Notes under the pieces: model-generated | Told to the model about the DNA's origin: nothing | Databases searched by the model: none | The model's input: the letters and a program-made list of their open reading frames with translations, nothing else | Program-made: the position numbers and the translations under genes | In this document: piece after piece, positions 8,950 through 17,105 of the stretch | How positions within the stretch are numbered: position 1 is the stretch's first letter | Layout: every line of letters starts with the position of its first letter | Assembly (NCBI GenBank): GCA_022845895.1 | Contig: AP025573.1 | Location: forward strand, 236,001-300,000 | Reading direction: 5' to 3' | DNA: 64,000 nt | Origin: Lachnospiraceae bacterium | GTDB lineage: Bacteria; Bacillota; Clostridia; Lachnospirales; Lachnospiraceae

Positions 8950-9879
8950 ATGAGACCAGTAAAACTACGTAGTCACGCTTTGATAGAACAGGTAGGCAGA
9001 ATGTACTACATCTTACAGATGAATCAACAGGAGATTGCGGAGAAGCTTGGAATCAGCAGGACTACGGTAGTGCGTCTGCTGACAGAGGGAAGAGAACTGG
9101 GAATTATACAGATTTACATCCATGGCCAGGATGACGGGATGCGACAGGAAGAGCTGGAAGCGGAGCTGATGAAGCGTTATGGCATGCGGGATATTATAGT
9201 GGCAAGGAACGTGGAGCCAAATTCAACTTATAATGTGGCAGCACGTTACATACAAGGCATTATGCCACGGAAGGGTACCATCGCGATATCCGGTGGGAAG
9301 ACCATGAATGCCGTTGCCAATTATTTTCATCCGATAGAAGGAGAAAATGAGTTGAACATCACTCAGCTGACCGGAATGTTTGGGGAGAATATTCCAAGTG
9401 TTACGGTTGCACAGAATTGGGCGGAAAAGTTAAATGCAAATGCAGTCTACCTGGCAGCTCCGGGTATCGTAAGCTCTCCGGAAAAAAGAGACCTGTTTTT
9501 AAACGATGCAAATATCATAAACACATATAAAGAGATATGTAATGCTGAATATGCGATAACAGGAATAGGAATTACGAATTCTGTAAAAGAGAATCTTAAA
9601 AACCTGGAGTTTCCTCCGTATCTCTTTGAAGAATTGGATCAGAGATGTGTTGGGGATATTATGTTTCATTTTTATGATAAAAACGGCAGATTTAATGCTG
9701 AGAAGGTATCCAGCTGCGTAGTAGGAGCAACAACTGCCGATTACTTAAGGATACCGGTAAGGATTGCAGTAGCCTTTGGAGAAGAGAAGGTGAAAGCGAT
9801 ACATGCAGCTATGAAAGGTAAGATTATAAATATCATGATTACAGATGAAGACACAGCAAGATGCATTTTGCAGCTGTGA
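8950..9879 (+). CDS. SorC/DeoR-type sugar-responsive transcriptional regulator
   Basis: This 309-residue protein has an N-terminal helix-turn-helix (about residues 22-45, MNQQEIAEKLGISRTTVVRLL) and a C-terminal sugar-binding domain of the SorC/CggR family (AISGGKTMNAVANYF, ITGIGIT, ISSCVV-type pattern). Such regulators bind a phosphorylated sugar and switch the neighbouring catabolic operon. Position after the kinase suggests it controls the transporter/aldolase/kinase genes. The start at 8950 lacks a close ribosome site; see the leader hairpin. Family assignment is firm, effector unknown. Confidence 0.87.
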   Translation: MRPVKLRSHALIEQVGRMYYILQMNQQEIAEKLGISRTTVVRLLTEGRELGIIQIYIHGQDDGMRQEELEAELMKRYGMRDIIVARNVEPNSTYNVAARYIQGIMPRKGTIAISGGKTMNAVANYFHPIEGENELNITQLTGMFGENIPSVTVAQNWAEKLNANAVYLAAPGIVSSPEKRDLFLNDANIINTYKEICNAEYAITGIGITNSVKENLKNLEFPPYLFEELDQRCVGDIMFHFYDKNGRFNAEKVSSCVVGATTADYLRIPVRIAVAFGEEKVKAIHAAMKGKIINIMITDEDTARCILQL

Positions 9880-9891
9880 ATAATTGGTCAT

Positions 9892-9925
9892 GGGGACGGG
9901 GGATTTTTAAAAATCCCCCGTCCCC
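9892..9925. repeat. Perfect 34-bp palindrome GGGGACGGGGGATTTTT / complement
   Basis: Two 17-base arms (9892-9908 and 9909-9925) are exact reverse complements with no spacer. It sits 13 bp after the SorC stop and between convergent genes. It may end transcription on either strand or be a copy of a dispersed REP-like palindrome. The rest of the 256-bp gap (to 10135) is AT-rich and shows no gene I can support. Confidence 0.6.
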
Positions 9926-10135
9926 AACTTATCCCAATTTAGCGAATAAAGTCGAAAAATCAGAAAAAAATATTCGGATGCTGGAAATGTATCCATTATT
10001 TATACACAATTTGTGGATTAATAGGATAATAAATGTGGAAAACTCTGGAATTATATGGAAAATGCCGCCGGCGAGTAAAAAAATTGACGAATAAGGTAAG
10101 ATATTATATTACGTATGTCGAATTTGGATACACCG

Positions 10136-10693
10136 TCAATATTGCGTTGTATTCCGTGTTTTGAATTCACCGTCCATTTCGTCCAGCTTCTTCAGACATT
10201 TTTGTGTGAATACTTTTGCGTGCTCTATATCCAGGCTGTCCGGATGGGTCAGCGCCTCATCAAAGTTACGGATATACATATCCATCTGTGCCTCATTCTC
10301 AGGTGCCCTCATGGATTCATATTTTTCCCGTACCTTCCGGGGCATCTTACCCTGACAGATGAATGCGCCGAGGTAGTCATTATCATTTTCTATCCATGCA
10401 TTGACACTCTTTTCTATCGCCTTATAATAATCAGGAGAGTCGCCCATGCCGCAGATGCCGAACAAAGCAATCCTCTTTCCGCCGAGCCCGTTTATAAAGT
10501 CGCTCACTTCCATGCTGCACGTGCCACAGTTCACGCAAAATCCGATAAAGTAGACTTTCGCTTCCGGAATGGACTTGTCTGTCGTGATATCGATGAGATC
10601 CTTGGAGTTGCCGGGCAGGTTAGAAAATATGGCGGCAGCGATTTTCTTCGTATTGCCGGACCGGCTCTCATATAGTACGAGATATTCTAACAT
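10136..10693 (-). CDS. Flavodoxin-family protein
   Basis: A 185-residue flavodoxin-like protein. The N-terminus carries the FMN phosphate loop YESRSGNTKKIA, and the pattern continues with FCVNCGTCS and LFGICGMGDSPDYYK. Members of this family bind FMN and act as electron carriers or quinone-type reductases in the cytoplasm; no partner can be named. The start at 10693 is set by AAAGGAGGGG about eight bases upstream on the minus strand; longer in-frame starts run into the neighbouring gene. It is 26 bp downstream of the zinc-ribbon membrane protein and likely shares its transcript. Confidence 0.8.
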   Translation of the reverse strand: MLEYLVLYESRSGNTKKIAAAIFSNLPGNSKDLIDITTDKSIPEAKVYFIGFCVNCGTCSMEVSDFINGLGGKRIALFGICGMGDSPDYYKAIEKSVNAWIENDNDYLGAFICQGKMPRKVREKYESMRAPENEAQMDMYIRNFDEALTHPDSLDIEHAKVFTQKCLKKLDEMDGEFKTRNTTQY

Positions 10694-10719
10694 ATCAGTT
10701 ACCCCTCCTTTAACATATC

Positions 10720-11124
10720 TTAGCTGTTCTTGATAAATGTCGTACTGCATTTGGGGCAGCGGACTTCTATCTTGCCCTTTCCCTTTGGTATCCGTATCTT
10801 CTGCCTGCAAGAAGGGCATTTGTAGATATGGTACACTTTGCGCTGTGACGCCGAGCTTTTCTGCCGGGAGAACCAGGCGCGTATCTTGTACGTCTTATTG
10901 AGCCATTTCTGGTTTTCCGCAGCTCTCTTATAGACATTCCGGGAGAACATACGGAAGTAAGAGTAGACGACGCAGGCCCACGCAAAGACAGTGAGGGCAG
11001 AAAACATAAGACCGTCAAACCAGCCAGACAGTATGATTGCCGCTACTGCGGCTATTAAAGTAAATTTGCCAAATGAATCGATGCCGTATCTTCCGGACAT
11101 AAAACGAATAAACTTTTCTTTCAA
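10720..11124 (-). CDS. Small membrane protein with C-terminal zinc ribbon
   Basis: A 134-residue protein with two hydrophobic segments (roughly residues 20-55) and a C-terminal zinc ribbon with CPSC and CPKC knuckles. Many Firmicutes encode such proteins; function is not known. The start is a TTG at 11124, chosen because AGGAGGGTGA lies about ten bases upstream; the next in-frame ATG (residue 9) is too far from it. It is the first gene of a two-gene minus-strand unit with the flavodoxin and diverges from the gntR gene. Confidence 0.7.
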   Translation of the reverse strand: MKEKFIRFMSGRYGIDSFGKFTLIAAVAAIILSGWFDGLMFSALTVFAWACVVYSYFRMFSRNVYKRAAENQKWLNKTYKIRAWFSRQKSSASQRKVYHIYKCPSCRQKIRIPKGKGKIEVRCPKCSTTFIKNS

Positions 11125-11291
11125 ATTAAATCACCCTCCTAATTAAGCATCATACGCTGTCTGGACATAAAGTCAATAAACTCCTCATTAAAAATATATA
11201 AAATAATAAAGAAAGTCATATTAATACGTATGACAAATATTGTCAATCAAATTGAGATTGCAATTAATTTCGTATTGGTATATGATGGAAA

Positions 11292-11317
11292 TATAATACG
11301 AGCTATAATACAAGTTG
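11292..11317 (+). promoter_or_regulatory. Promoter/operator region of the gntR regulator
   Basis: Two TATAAT hexamers (11292-11297 and 11304-11309) each run into a related element: TAATACGAG and TAATACAAGTTG. The second matches copies at 12070-12081 and 12234-12245 and is a candidate site for autoregulation by the GntR protein. No convincing -35 box was found. Confidence 0.4.
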
Positions 11318-11333
11318 TTAGGAGAATGTATAA

Positions 11334-12062
11334 ATGGGCGTTATTGAAAAAACGAACGCAACACCGTTATATCTGCAGTTGAAGAACAAGATCAAAAAGG
11401 AAATCAGAACAGGCATGCTGAAGCCGGGGGACAAGATTCCGTCGGAGGCGCAGCTGCAGAAAGAGTACCATATGAGCCGGGTCACTGTCCGTAATGCCAT
11501 GGAGGAACTGACAGTCGAAGGGTACATCATAAAGGTGCAGGGAAAAGGCAGCTTCGTTGCGGACTCCGATATGCTCCGTCTGCCCATCGGTGTGACCAGC
11601 TTTACGGAGGATGCCAGGATGCAGGGAATCAATCTTACGTCCGAGGTCATCAAATTTGGGATTGAAGATATTAAGACAGAGCTGGACCGGGAATTTTTTG
11701 GCGGCAATACGAACGGAGAAGTCCTTGTGCTCAAAAGGGTCAGAAGTGCGGACGGCGTGCCGATTACAATTGAGGAGAACCATATGTCGCCGGACCTGAT
11801 AGACATGCGTGAAGAGGACCTGACAAAGTCGTTCTATGACATACTAATTAATAAATACCATATGGTGCCTTCGAACAAGGGGCGAAGAAGTGTGAGGATT
11901 ATATTTGCGGATGAAGAGATAGCTAAGTATCTGGATCTGTCACTGGGGACACCTGTAATCGAATGCGAGGTGTGCGTGTTTGATATGAACGGGGACCCGA
12001 TACATACGGTAAAAGATATCGTAAGGGGAGATAACGACCGTTTTTTGAAATGGTATGTATAA
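11334..12062 (+). CDS. GntR-family regulator with UTRA domain (FrlR-like)
   Basis: The 242-residue protein has an N-terminal winged helix (residues 8-72, with GDKIPSEAQLQKEYHMSRVTVRNAMEEL and QGKGSFVA) and a C-terminal UTRA effector domain of the HutC subfamily. The length and position match FrlR, the 243-residue regulator of fructoselysine genes in E. coli. It is followed by its own terminator and then by the kinase gene that heads the frl-type operon. Copies of TRATACAWGTT lie in its promoter, just after its stop and in the operon leader, consistent with repression of both units until a phosphorylated Amadori compound binds. The ligand is inferred. Confidence 0.85.
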   Translation: MGVIEKTNATPLYLQLKNKIKKEIRTGMLKPGDKIPSEAQLQKEYHMSRVTVRNAMEELTVEGYIIKVQGKGSFVADSDMLRLPIGVTSFTEDARMQGINLTSEVIKFGIEDIKTELDREFFGGNTNGEVLVLKRVRSADGVPITIEENHMSPDLIDMREEDLTKSFYDILINKYHMVPSNKGRRSVRIIFADEEIAKYLDLSLGTPVIECEVCVFDMNGDPIHTVKDIVRGDNDRFLKWYV

Positions 12063-12066
12063 TATG

Positions 12067-12079
12067 ACTTGATACAAGT
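12067..12079. promoter_or_regulatory. Candidate GntR operator ACTTG-ATA-CAAGT
   Basis: A perfect 5-bp inverted repeat around a 3-bp centre lies four bases after the gntR stop. It resembles the ACTTGTATACAAGT type of operator bound by HutC-type GntR proteins. Overlapping half-sites occur at 11306-11317 and 12234-12245. Confidence 0.45.
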
Positions 12080-12091
12080 TAATAAAAAAGT

Positions 12092-12126
12092 AAACAGGCT
12101 TTTCGGATGAAGAGCCTGTTTTTTTT
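12092..12126 (+). terminator. Rho-independent terminator after gntR
   Basis: AAACAGGCT (12092-12100) pairs with AGCCTGTTT (12113-12121) around a 12-base loop and runs into a T tract. It separates the regulator transcript from the frl-type operon. Confidence 0.85.
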
Positions 12127-12188
12127 ACTAAAAATGGAATAATAATTTATAAAATTTGCACAAAAAGGTATTATGAAAGAGAATTTTA

Positions 12189-12245
12189 TTGACAAAAAAG
12201 ATAGTTGTCATTATAGTAATATATAAGACGTATTAATACATGTTA
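12189..12245 (+). promoter_or_regulatory. Sigma-A promoter and operator of the fructosamine operon
   Basis: TTGACA (12189-12194), a 17-base spacer and TATAGT (12212-12217) make a near-consensus promoter. Downstream, GTATTAATAC (12230-12239) is palindromic and overlaps TAATACATGTTA (12234-12245), which matches the elements near gntR. A repressor bound there would block the start region. Confidence 0.75.
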
Positions 12246-12259
12246 AACGGAGAGCAAGT

Positions 12260-13147
12260 ATGAATAGAAAACCGAGAATTTTAGGAATTGGCATTGCTAC
12301 CATGGATATCTACCGACATCAGAAGCGGATGTACCCTGGCGGGAATGAGTACAATGTGGCTTACAATGCAGCGCTGCAGGGAATTGATGCCGGGTTCATG
12401 GGGATTTTCGCGGATGATGCGGCAGGACGTATTCTGGAAAAGACTCTGGCTGACGCAGGGATAGATACGAGCCATTCTCATCACGAAAAAGGGTCGAGCG
12501 GTTATGCGCTTGTGGACCTTCGGGATGGAGACCGCATCTTCCTTGACTGGAACAGACAAGGTGTGACAGACCTATATCCCTTTACTTTTACGGAAGAGGA
12601 AATCGCGTATATTAAGACGTTTGATGTTGCCTGTATCAGCTGGGGGGCCAGAGTGGGTGCAGATAAGATCAGGAAGCTTTCCGGAGCAGGCATAGAGGTG
12701 TGCTACGATTTTTATGATAACTTTACGCAGGAAGACATAGAGAACATATCACCGTATATAAAATATGCATTTTTTTCCTGCAGCCATATAGATGAAGAAG
12801 AGACGAGAGGCATCCTGGAAGAATGTGTCCGCCTCGGGGCCCGGATAGCAGTCGGGACAAGAGGCGGCGAACCGGCTGTGGCGTATGACGGCGCCAGGTA
12901 CTATTCGCAGGACATATGTAAGGTGACAGCCATTGATACAATGGGTGCAGGAGATTCCTATATCAGTGCATTTCTATCGAATTATTTATCAGCGGAGGCT
13001 GACGAGCCTTTATCAGCTGAAGATAAGATAACTATTTCACTTAAAAAGGCGGCGGAATTTGCCGCAGAAGTAGTAGTAAAGGACGGTTCATTAGGTGTGG
13101 GGTATGACGTCGACCCGGAGAACCTGTCTAAGATCATTAATATCTAG
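12260..13147 (+). CDS. frlD: PfkB-family sugar kinase, fructoselysine 6-kinase (FrlD) type
   Basis: The 295-residue protein is a PfkB/ribokinase-fold kinase. It has the N-terminal GGNEYNVAYNAA glycine motif and the C-terminal catalytic signature AIDTMGAGDSYISAF with the Asp base. The wording around the signature is very close to E. coli FrlD (VIDTMGAGDSFIAGF). It would phosphorylate an imported Amadori compound on C6 of its sugar. It is the first gene of the operon; GGAG lies seven bases before the start. The substrate (fructoselysine, glucoselysine or another fructosamine) is inferred from the FrlB- and FrlC-like neighbours. Confidence 0.8.
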   Translation: MNRKPRILGIGIATMDIYRHQKRMYPGGNEYNVAYNAALQGIDAGFMGIFADDAAGRILEKTLADAGIDTSHSHHEKGSSGYALVDLRDGDRIFLDWNRQGVTDLYPFTFTEEEIAYIKTFDVACISWGARVGADKIRKLSGAGIEVCYDFYDNFTQEDIENISPYIKYAFFSCSHIDEEETRGILEECVRLGARIAVGTRGGEPAVAYDGARYYSQDICKVTAIDTMGAGDSYISAFLSNYLSAEADEPLSAEDKITISLKKAAEFAAEVVVKDGSLGVGYDVDPENLSKIINI

Positions 13148-13178
13148 TTGCCACTTGGAGAAAGGAAGGAAAGGGATT

Positions 13179-14474
13179 ATGAAAAAAAAGGTTCTAACAG
13201 TTGTTTTGATGATGGCTATGACCGTATCGCTCATCGCCGGGTGCGGCGGCAAGGAAAAAGAGGCTGATGGTGATAAGATTAAGCTGACGTTCCTGGATAA
13301 GCATCCGGAAGAAGAATATAAAGGGTATTTTGAACAGGCGATAGCTGATTTTGAAGACGCCCATCCTGATGTCGATATTGAATATGAGAACATCAGCGAC
13401 CAGGCCATCAAGGAGAAGCTAAGCGTGCTGGCGGCAGGCGGCGATCTGCCGGACATTTTCTTTGCATGGGGAGGCGAATGCCTGAACCGCTTCTCCCGCG
13501 CCGGGCGGACGCTGGACCTTACCCCTTATATGGAAGACGACCCGGAATGGAGAGACAGCTTTCTTCCGTCGTTTTTAAGCAGCAGCGTGTATGACGGCAA
13601 GAATTATGCAGTGCCTTACAGGAGTTCCGTGCTGTATATGCTTTACAGCAAGCAGGTATTTGCAGACAATAATCTTGACGTACCCGAGACGTGGGATGAA
13701 TTCATAGATGTATGCCAGAAATTGCAGGAAAATGATGTCACCCCGATTGCATTCGGCAATTCGGACAAGTGGTATACGATGTGGTACGTAGGCCAGTTTA
13801 ATGCAAACTATGTAGATGCCGGTGCACGTACGAGTGATTACAATCCGGAGTCAGGAGAATTTACGGATTCCGGCTATACGAAAGCCGTACAGACATTCCT
13901 CGACCTGAACGATAAAGGGTACCTTGGGACAAATGTCAATTCGCAGGATTACTATCAGGTACGCGAAGAGTTCGCGGCAGGCAGATATGGCATGATTCTG
14001 GACGCGACGAGCCAGTTCTCCTTCTATACGGACGCAATGGGTGAGGACGGTTACGGGTACTTCAAGATTCCAATCCCTAATGACGCGTCAGGTGATGAGG
14101 CAACCAGCATCGTGACAGGCGGCTCTGAAAACTATGCTGTCTCGGCAGAGTGCAAGCATCCGGATGAAGCGGTTGCATTTCTCAAGTTCATGACATCCAA
14201 AGAGCAGGCACTGAAACAGACGAAAGAGACCGGACTTCCGAATGCACTGATCGGCGGCATCACAGAAGATAATTCCGACCCCGTCATTGCAGCGGCATAT
14301 GAGACTGCAGAAGACTACACCGCAATTGCCGAATGGCTGGACCAGTGCGTGGACGGCAATGTGGCCAATACATATATGGCAAGCCTGCAGGAAGGCCTGG
14401 ACGGTAAGACGGCGGAAGATATCATAGCAGATGTGCAGAAGGCGGCAAAAGAAGTCGCAGAAGCAAACAAGTAA
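13179..14474 (+). CDS. Sugar/fructosamine ABC transporter binding lipoprotein (family 1)
   Basis: A 431-residue extracellular solute-binding protein with a signal peptide and lipobox LIAGC (Cys22). The mature part has the family 1 pattern (KLTFLDKHPEEEY, AAGGDLPDIFF, YGMILDATSQF). The ATG at 13179 follows AAAGGAAGGAAAGGG; earlier in-frame codons overlap the kinase gene and lack a signal peptide. It corresponds in position to FrlO of Bacillus subtilis. A short hairpin follows before the first permease. Confidence 0.88.
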   Translation: MKKKVLTVVLMMAMTVSLIAGCGGKEKEADGDKIKLTFLDKHPEEEYKGYFEQAIADFEDAHPDVDIEYENISDQAIKEKLSVLAAGGDLPDIFFAWGGECLNRFSRAGRTLDLTPYMEDDPEWRDSFLPSFLSSSVYDGKNYAVPYRSSVLYMLYSKQVFADNNLDVPETWDEFIDVCQKLQENDVTPIAFGNSDKWYTMWYVGQFNANYVDAGARTSDYNPESGEFTDSGYTKAVQTFLDLNDKGYLGTNVNSQDYYQVREEFAAGRYGMILDATSQFSFYTDAMGEDGYGYFKIPIPNDASGDEATSIVTGGSENYAVSAECKHPDEAVAFLKFMTSKEQALKQTKETGLPNALIGGITEDNSDPVIAAAYETAEDYTAIAEWLDQCVDGNVANTYMASLQEGLDGKTAEDIIADVQKAAKEVAEANK

Positions 14475-14479
14475 GAAGT

Positions 14480-14511
14480 GGCAGGGGAGCGGGCTGGTCC
14501 CCTCCCTTGCC
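14480..14511 (+). promoter_or_regulatory. Intercistronic hairpin between binding protein and permease genes
   Basis: GGGGA and TCCCC (cores at 14484-14488 and 14498-14502) pair, and GGCA/TGCC extend the stem with a bulge. There is no T run. Such hairpins protect the 3' end of binding-protein mRNA, giving more of it than of the permeases. Two other operons in this window have a hairpin in the same place. Confidence 0.45.
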
Positions 14512-14530
14512 CGAAGAGGAGGATAGTGTC

Positions 14531-15412
14531 GTGAGAAAAAAGAATCAGAAGACGGTAGGGCTATATCTCTTCCCGGCGCTTTTCATCGTAATCATCGTAT
14601 TGTATCTTCCGATTTTCATCAACCTGTATGAGAGCTTCTTCAGCTGGGGCGCCATGAGCACGAAGCATGAGTTCGTAGGCTTCGCGAATTATATCAAGAT
14701 GTTTAAGGACGAGGTGTTTTACGTTGCGCTGAAGAACAACATGATCTTCATGGTGACGTCCGTCATATTCCAGATAGGAATTTCCCTTATCATAGCAAAT
14801 GTGCTGGAATGCAAGTTCATGAGGAGGTCGCAGAACTTCTTCCGGTCCATATACTTTATCCCGTCCCTTCTCATGGTGACGGTAGTCGGCATCGCGTTCA
14901 AGATGATAGTAAGCCCGTCAATCGGAGTCTTGAACCCTCTGCTCGAACTGGCCGGGGCTGACGCATCTAAGATGGATCTTCTCGGCAATGCAGGCAGCGC
15001 GACTTATGCGATTGCGGCAATGTCCCAATGGCAGTACATTGGATATACGGTGATTCTGTTCATCGTAGCGATACAGAATATTCCGGGGGAACTGTATGAA
15101 GCGGCGGATATCGACGGAGCGAATGCGGTGAAGAAGTTTTTCTATATTACGGTGCCGGAGATCAAAGATACGATACTGATCAATACGATCATAACGGTGA
15201 CAGGTTCTATCCGGGAGTATGACGAAGTATTCGTGACCACCAACGGAGGGCCCGGATATGCGACAGAGACGCTGGCGACGTACCTGTATAAAGCAGGGTT
15301 TCGAAACGACCAGATGGGGTATGCGTCTGCACTGGCGTTCTTCATCTTCATTGTAACATTTATCATCGGGTTGGCGCAGATGAAGGGTTACCGCCTGGAC
15401 GACCAGCAGTAG
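14531..15412 (+). CDS. ABC transporter permease, MalF type (FrlN-like)
   Basis: A 293-residue membrane protein with six predicted segments and the EAA loop YEAADIDGANAVKKF...P that contacts the ATPase. The GTG at 14531 is chosen because AGAGGAGG lies eight bases upstream; a TTG at 14507 is in frame but has no ribosome site. It pairs with the next gene. No ATPase gene is present in this operon, so a shared MsiK-type ATPase encoded elsewhere is expected. Confidence 0.88.
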   Translation: MRKKNQKTVGLYLFPALFIVIIVLYLPIFINLYESFFSWGAMSTKHEFVGFANYIKMFKDEVFYVALKNNMIFMVTSVIFQIGISLIIANVLECKFMRRSQNFFRSIYFIPSLLMVTVVGIAFKMIVSPSIGVLNPLLELAGADASKMDLLGNAGSATYAIAAMSQWQYIGYTVILFIVAIQNIPGELYEAADIDGANAVKKFFYITVPEIKDTILINTIITVTGSIREYDEVFVTTNGGPGYATETLATYLYKAGFRNDQMGYASALAFFIFIVTFIIGLAQMKGYRLDDQQ

Positions 15413-15423
15413 GAGGGAGATAT

Positions 15424-16245
15424 ATGAAGAAGACGGTTTCACATGTGGCTGCTTATGCGTTCTTTATAGCATTTGCAATCATCATCATCCTGCCGCTCAT
15501 CTGGATGATAATCACGGGATTCAAAACGAACCAGGAACTGTTCCTGTCGCCCTTTTCCCTGCCTGAACAGTGGAAGTGGGAGAATTATGTGGATGCCTGG
15601 AACCAGGGGATAGGCATCTACCTTTCTAATAGCGTAATCATAACAGTGGGCGCGACCGTATTGTCTACGTTCGTCAGCTGCCTTGCGGCATATCCGCTGG
15701 CAAGGCTCAATTTCAGGTCCAAGAAGCTGTGGATATATGTCATCCTGGGCGGCCTGATGCTGGCGCCCCAGTCTTCGGTCATCTCGCTGTTCAAGATGGT
15801 TAAGATAGCGGGGCTCTATGACACAAGAACGAGCCTTATATTGATAGACGCGGCATTCCGTATACCATTTGCCGCATTTTTGATAATGACGTTCTACAAA
15901 AGCATCAGCTACAGCCTGGATGAGTCGGCCTATATCGATGGGGCTACCACGTGGCAGATATTCCGCAAGATTATCGTGCCTCTGAGCAAGCCGATTATTG
16001 CGTCCTGCGCTATCGTCAGCTTCCGGGCAGTCTGGAATGAACTGATGTTTGCAAACATTATGCTGCAGAGTACGGATAAAAAGACCGTGCCGGTCGGCCT
16101 TATGAATTTCCAGGGCATGACGACGACGAACTGGACGCTCGTAGTCGCAAGCATGGTGATAGCGTCCCTCCCGCTGGTGATAGCGTTCCTGCTCCTGCAG
16201 AAGCAGTTCGTACGCGGCCTTACGGCGGGAAGTGTGAAAGGATAA
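15424..16245 (+). CDS. ABC transporter permease, MalG type (FrlM-like)
   Basis: A 273-residue membrane protein of the MalG class, with six segments and the EAA loop DESAYIDGATTWQIF...P. It starts 11 bp after its partner with AGGAGGGAGATAT as ribosome site. Together with the MalF-type subunit it forms the channel for the lipoprotein encoded at 13179. Confidence 0.88.
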   Translation: MKKTVSHVAAYAFFIAFAIIIILPLIWMIITGFKTNQELFLSPFSLPEQWKWENYVDAWNQGIGIYLSNSVIITVGATVLSTFVSCLAAYPLARLNFRSKKLWIYVILGGLMLAPQSSVISLFKMVKIAGLYDTRTSLILIDAAFRIPFAAFLIMTFYKSISYSLDESAYIDGATTWQIFRKIIVPLSKPIIASCAIVSFRAVWNELMFANIMLQSTDKKTVPVGLMNFQGMTTTNWTLVVASMVIASLPLVIAFLLLQKQFVRGLTAGSVKG

Positions 16246-16252
16246 ATGGAGT

Positions 16253-17086
16253 ATGAAGCATTTGAAAGAATCACAGATATTAACATCGAATTATCCATAT
16301 TATAAATATTCTCTGGATTACGCATTAGAATCGTTGAGAAGGATGGGCGCGGGACCGGTTGAATTCTATGCGTGCTATCCCCACTTTCATCTCGATGATG
16401 TGGATTACTGGGATGTGAAGAGAATAACCAAAAAGCTGATTGACAACAAGCTGAATGTAGTCTGCTTTACCCCGGAGCAATGCCTGTATCCGGTCAACAT
16501 TGCAGCCCGTGATATCAATGCAAGGAAGAGAAGCATGGACGTATTTAAAAAAGCAATCCGGTACGGGGCGGAGATGGGAGCGGAGTATATCGTCACACTG
16601 GCCGGTTACGGGACACTGGACGAGGAGGAATCCTCTGTCTGGAACCGGTCCGCGGAGTCGCTTGGAATACTGGGAGATATGGCGGGCAGCTACGGAGTGA
16701 AGCTGGTGCTGGAGACAGCGCCGAGGGAATATACGACGACCCACAATTCAAAAGATGTCGTCCGCATGATTCGTGACGCCGGCTCTTTGGCAGTCAGAGG
16801 GATGATAGACACGGCGACGCTCGGATTTTCAGGTGAGACGATGGAGCAGGCAATTGCAGATCTGGAAGGATATCTGGCCCATGTGCATGTGGCAGACGGT
16901 ATCCCCAATGGACACCTTATTCTGGGTGAAGGCAGCCTGGATATACAGGATATGCTGATGAAGCTGGACGATGCAGGCTATAAGGGTCCGCTCAGCCTGG
17001 AGATACTGAACGACAAGTATATGCGCCGGCCGCATGAGGCGATGGAGACATCTTATAAAAGATTAAAAGAATATATTTCAAAATAA
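16253..17086 (+). CDS. frlC: Sugar phosphate isomerase/epimerase, fructoselysine 3-epimerase (FrlC) type
   Basis: The 277-residue protein is a TIM-barrel of the xylose isomerase-like (AP endonuclease 2) family. Its length equals that of E. coli FrlC (276), and stretches such as FTPEQCLYPVNI and AEYIVTLAGYG align by eye with FrlC. Metal ligands are probably in LVLETAP (Glu), RGMIDTAT (Asp), VHVADG (His) and LSLEIL (Glu). FrlC interconverts fructoselysine and psicoselysine. In B. subtilis the frl operon has no epimerase, so this operon combines an E. coli-type enzyme set with an ABC importer. Confidence 0.72.
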   Translation: MKHLKESQILTSNYPYYKYSLDYALESLRRMGAGPVEFYACYPHFHLDDVDYWDVKRITKKLIDNKLNVVCFTPEQCLYPVNIAARDINARKRSMDVFKKAIRYGAEMGAEYIVTLAGYGTLDEEESSVWNRSAESLGILGDMAGSYGVKLVLETAPREYTTTHNSKDVVRMIRDAGSLAVRGMIDTATLGFSGETMEQAIADLEGYLAHVHVADGIPNGHLILGEGSLDIQDMLMKLDDAGYKGPLSLEILNDKYMRRPHEAMETSYKRLKEYISK

Positions 17087-17105
17087 ACAGTTAAGGAGAC
17101 AGGTC

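Noticed and set aside
10000-10008. TTATACACA, a match to the DnaA box
   Set aside because: Single copy in an AT-rich gap, with no cluster of boxes and no dnaA or dnaN nearby. Chance match is likely, so no origin is called.
9861-10094. 77-codon frame after the SorC gene
   Set aside because: It starts inside the SorC gene, reads through the 34-bp palindrome and has no ribosome site or protein-like pattern.
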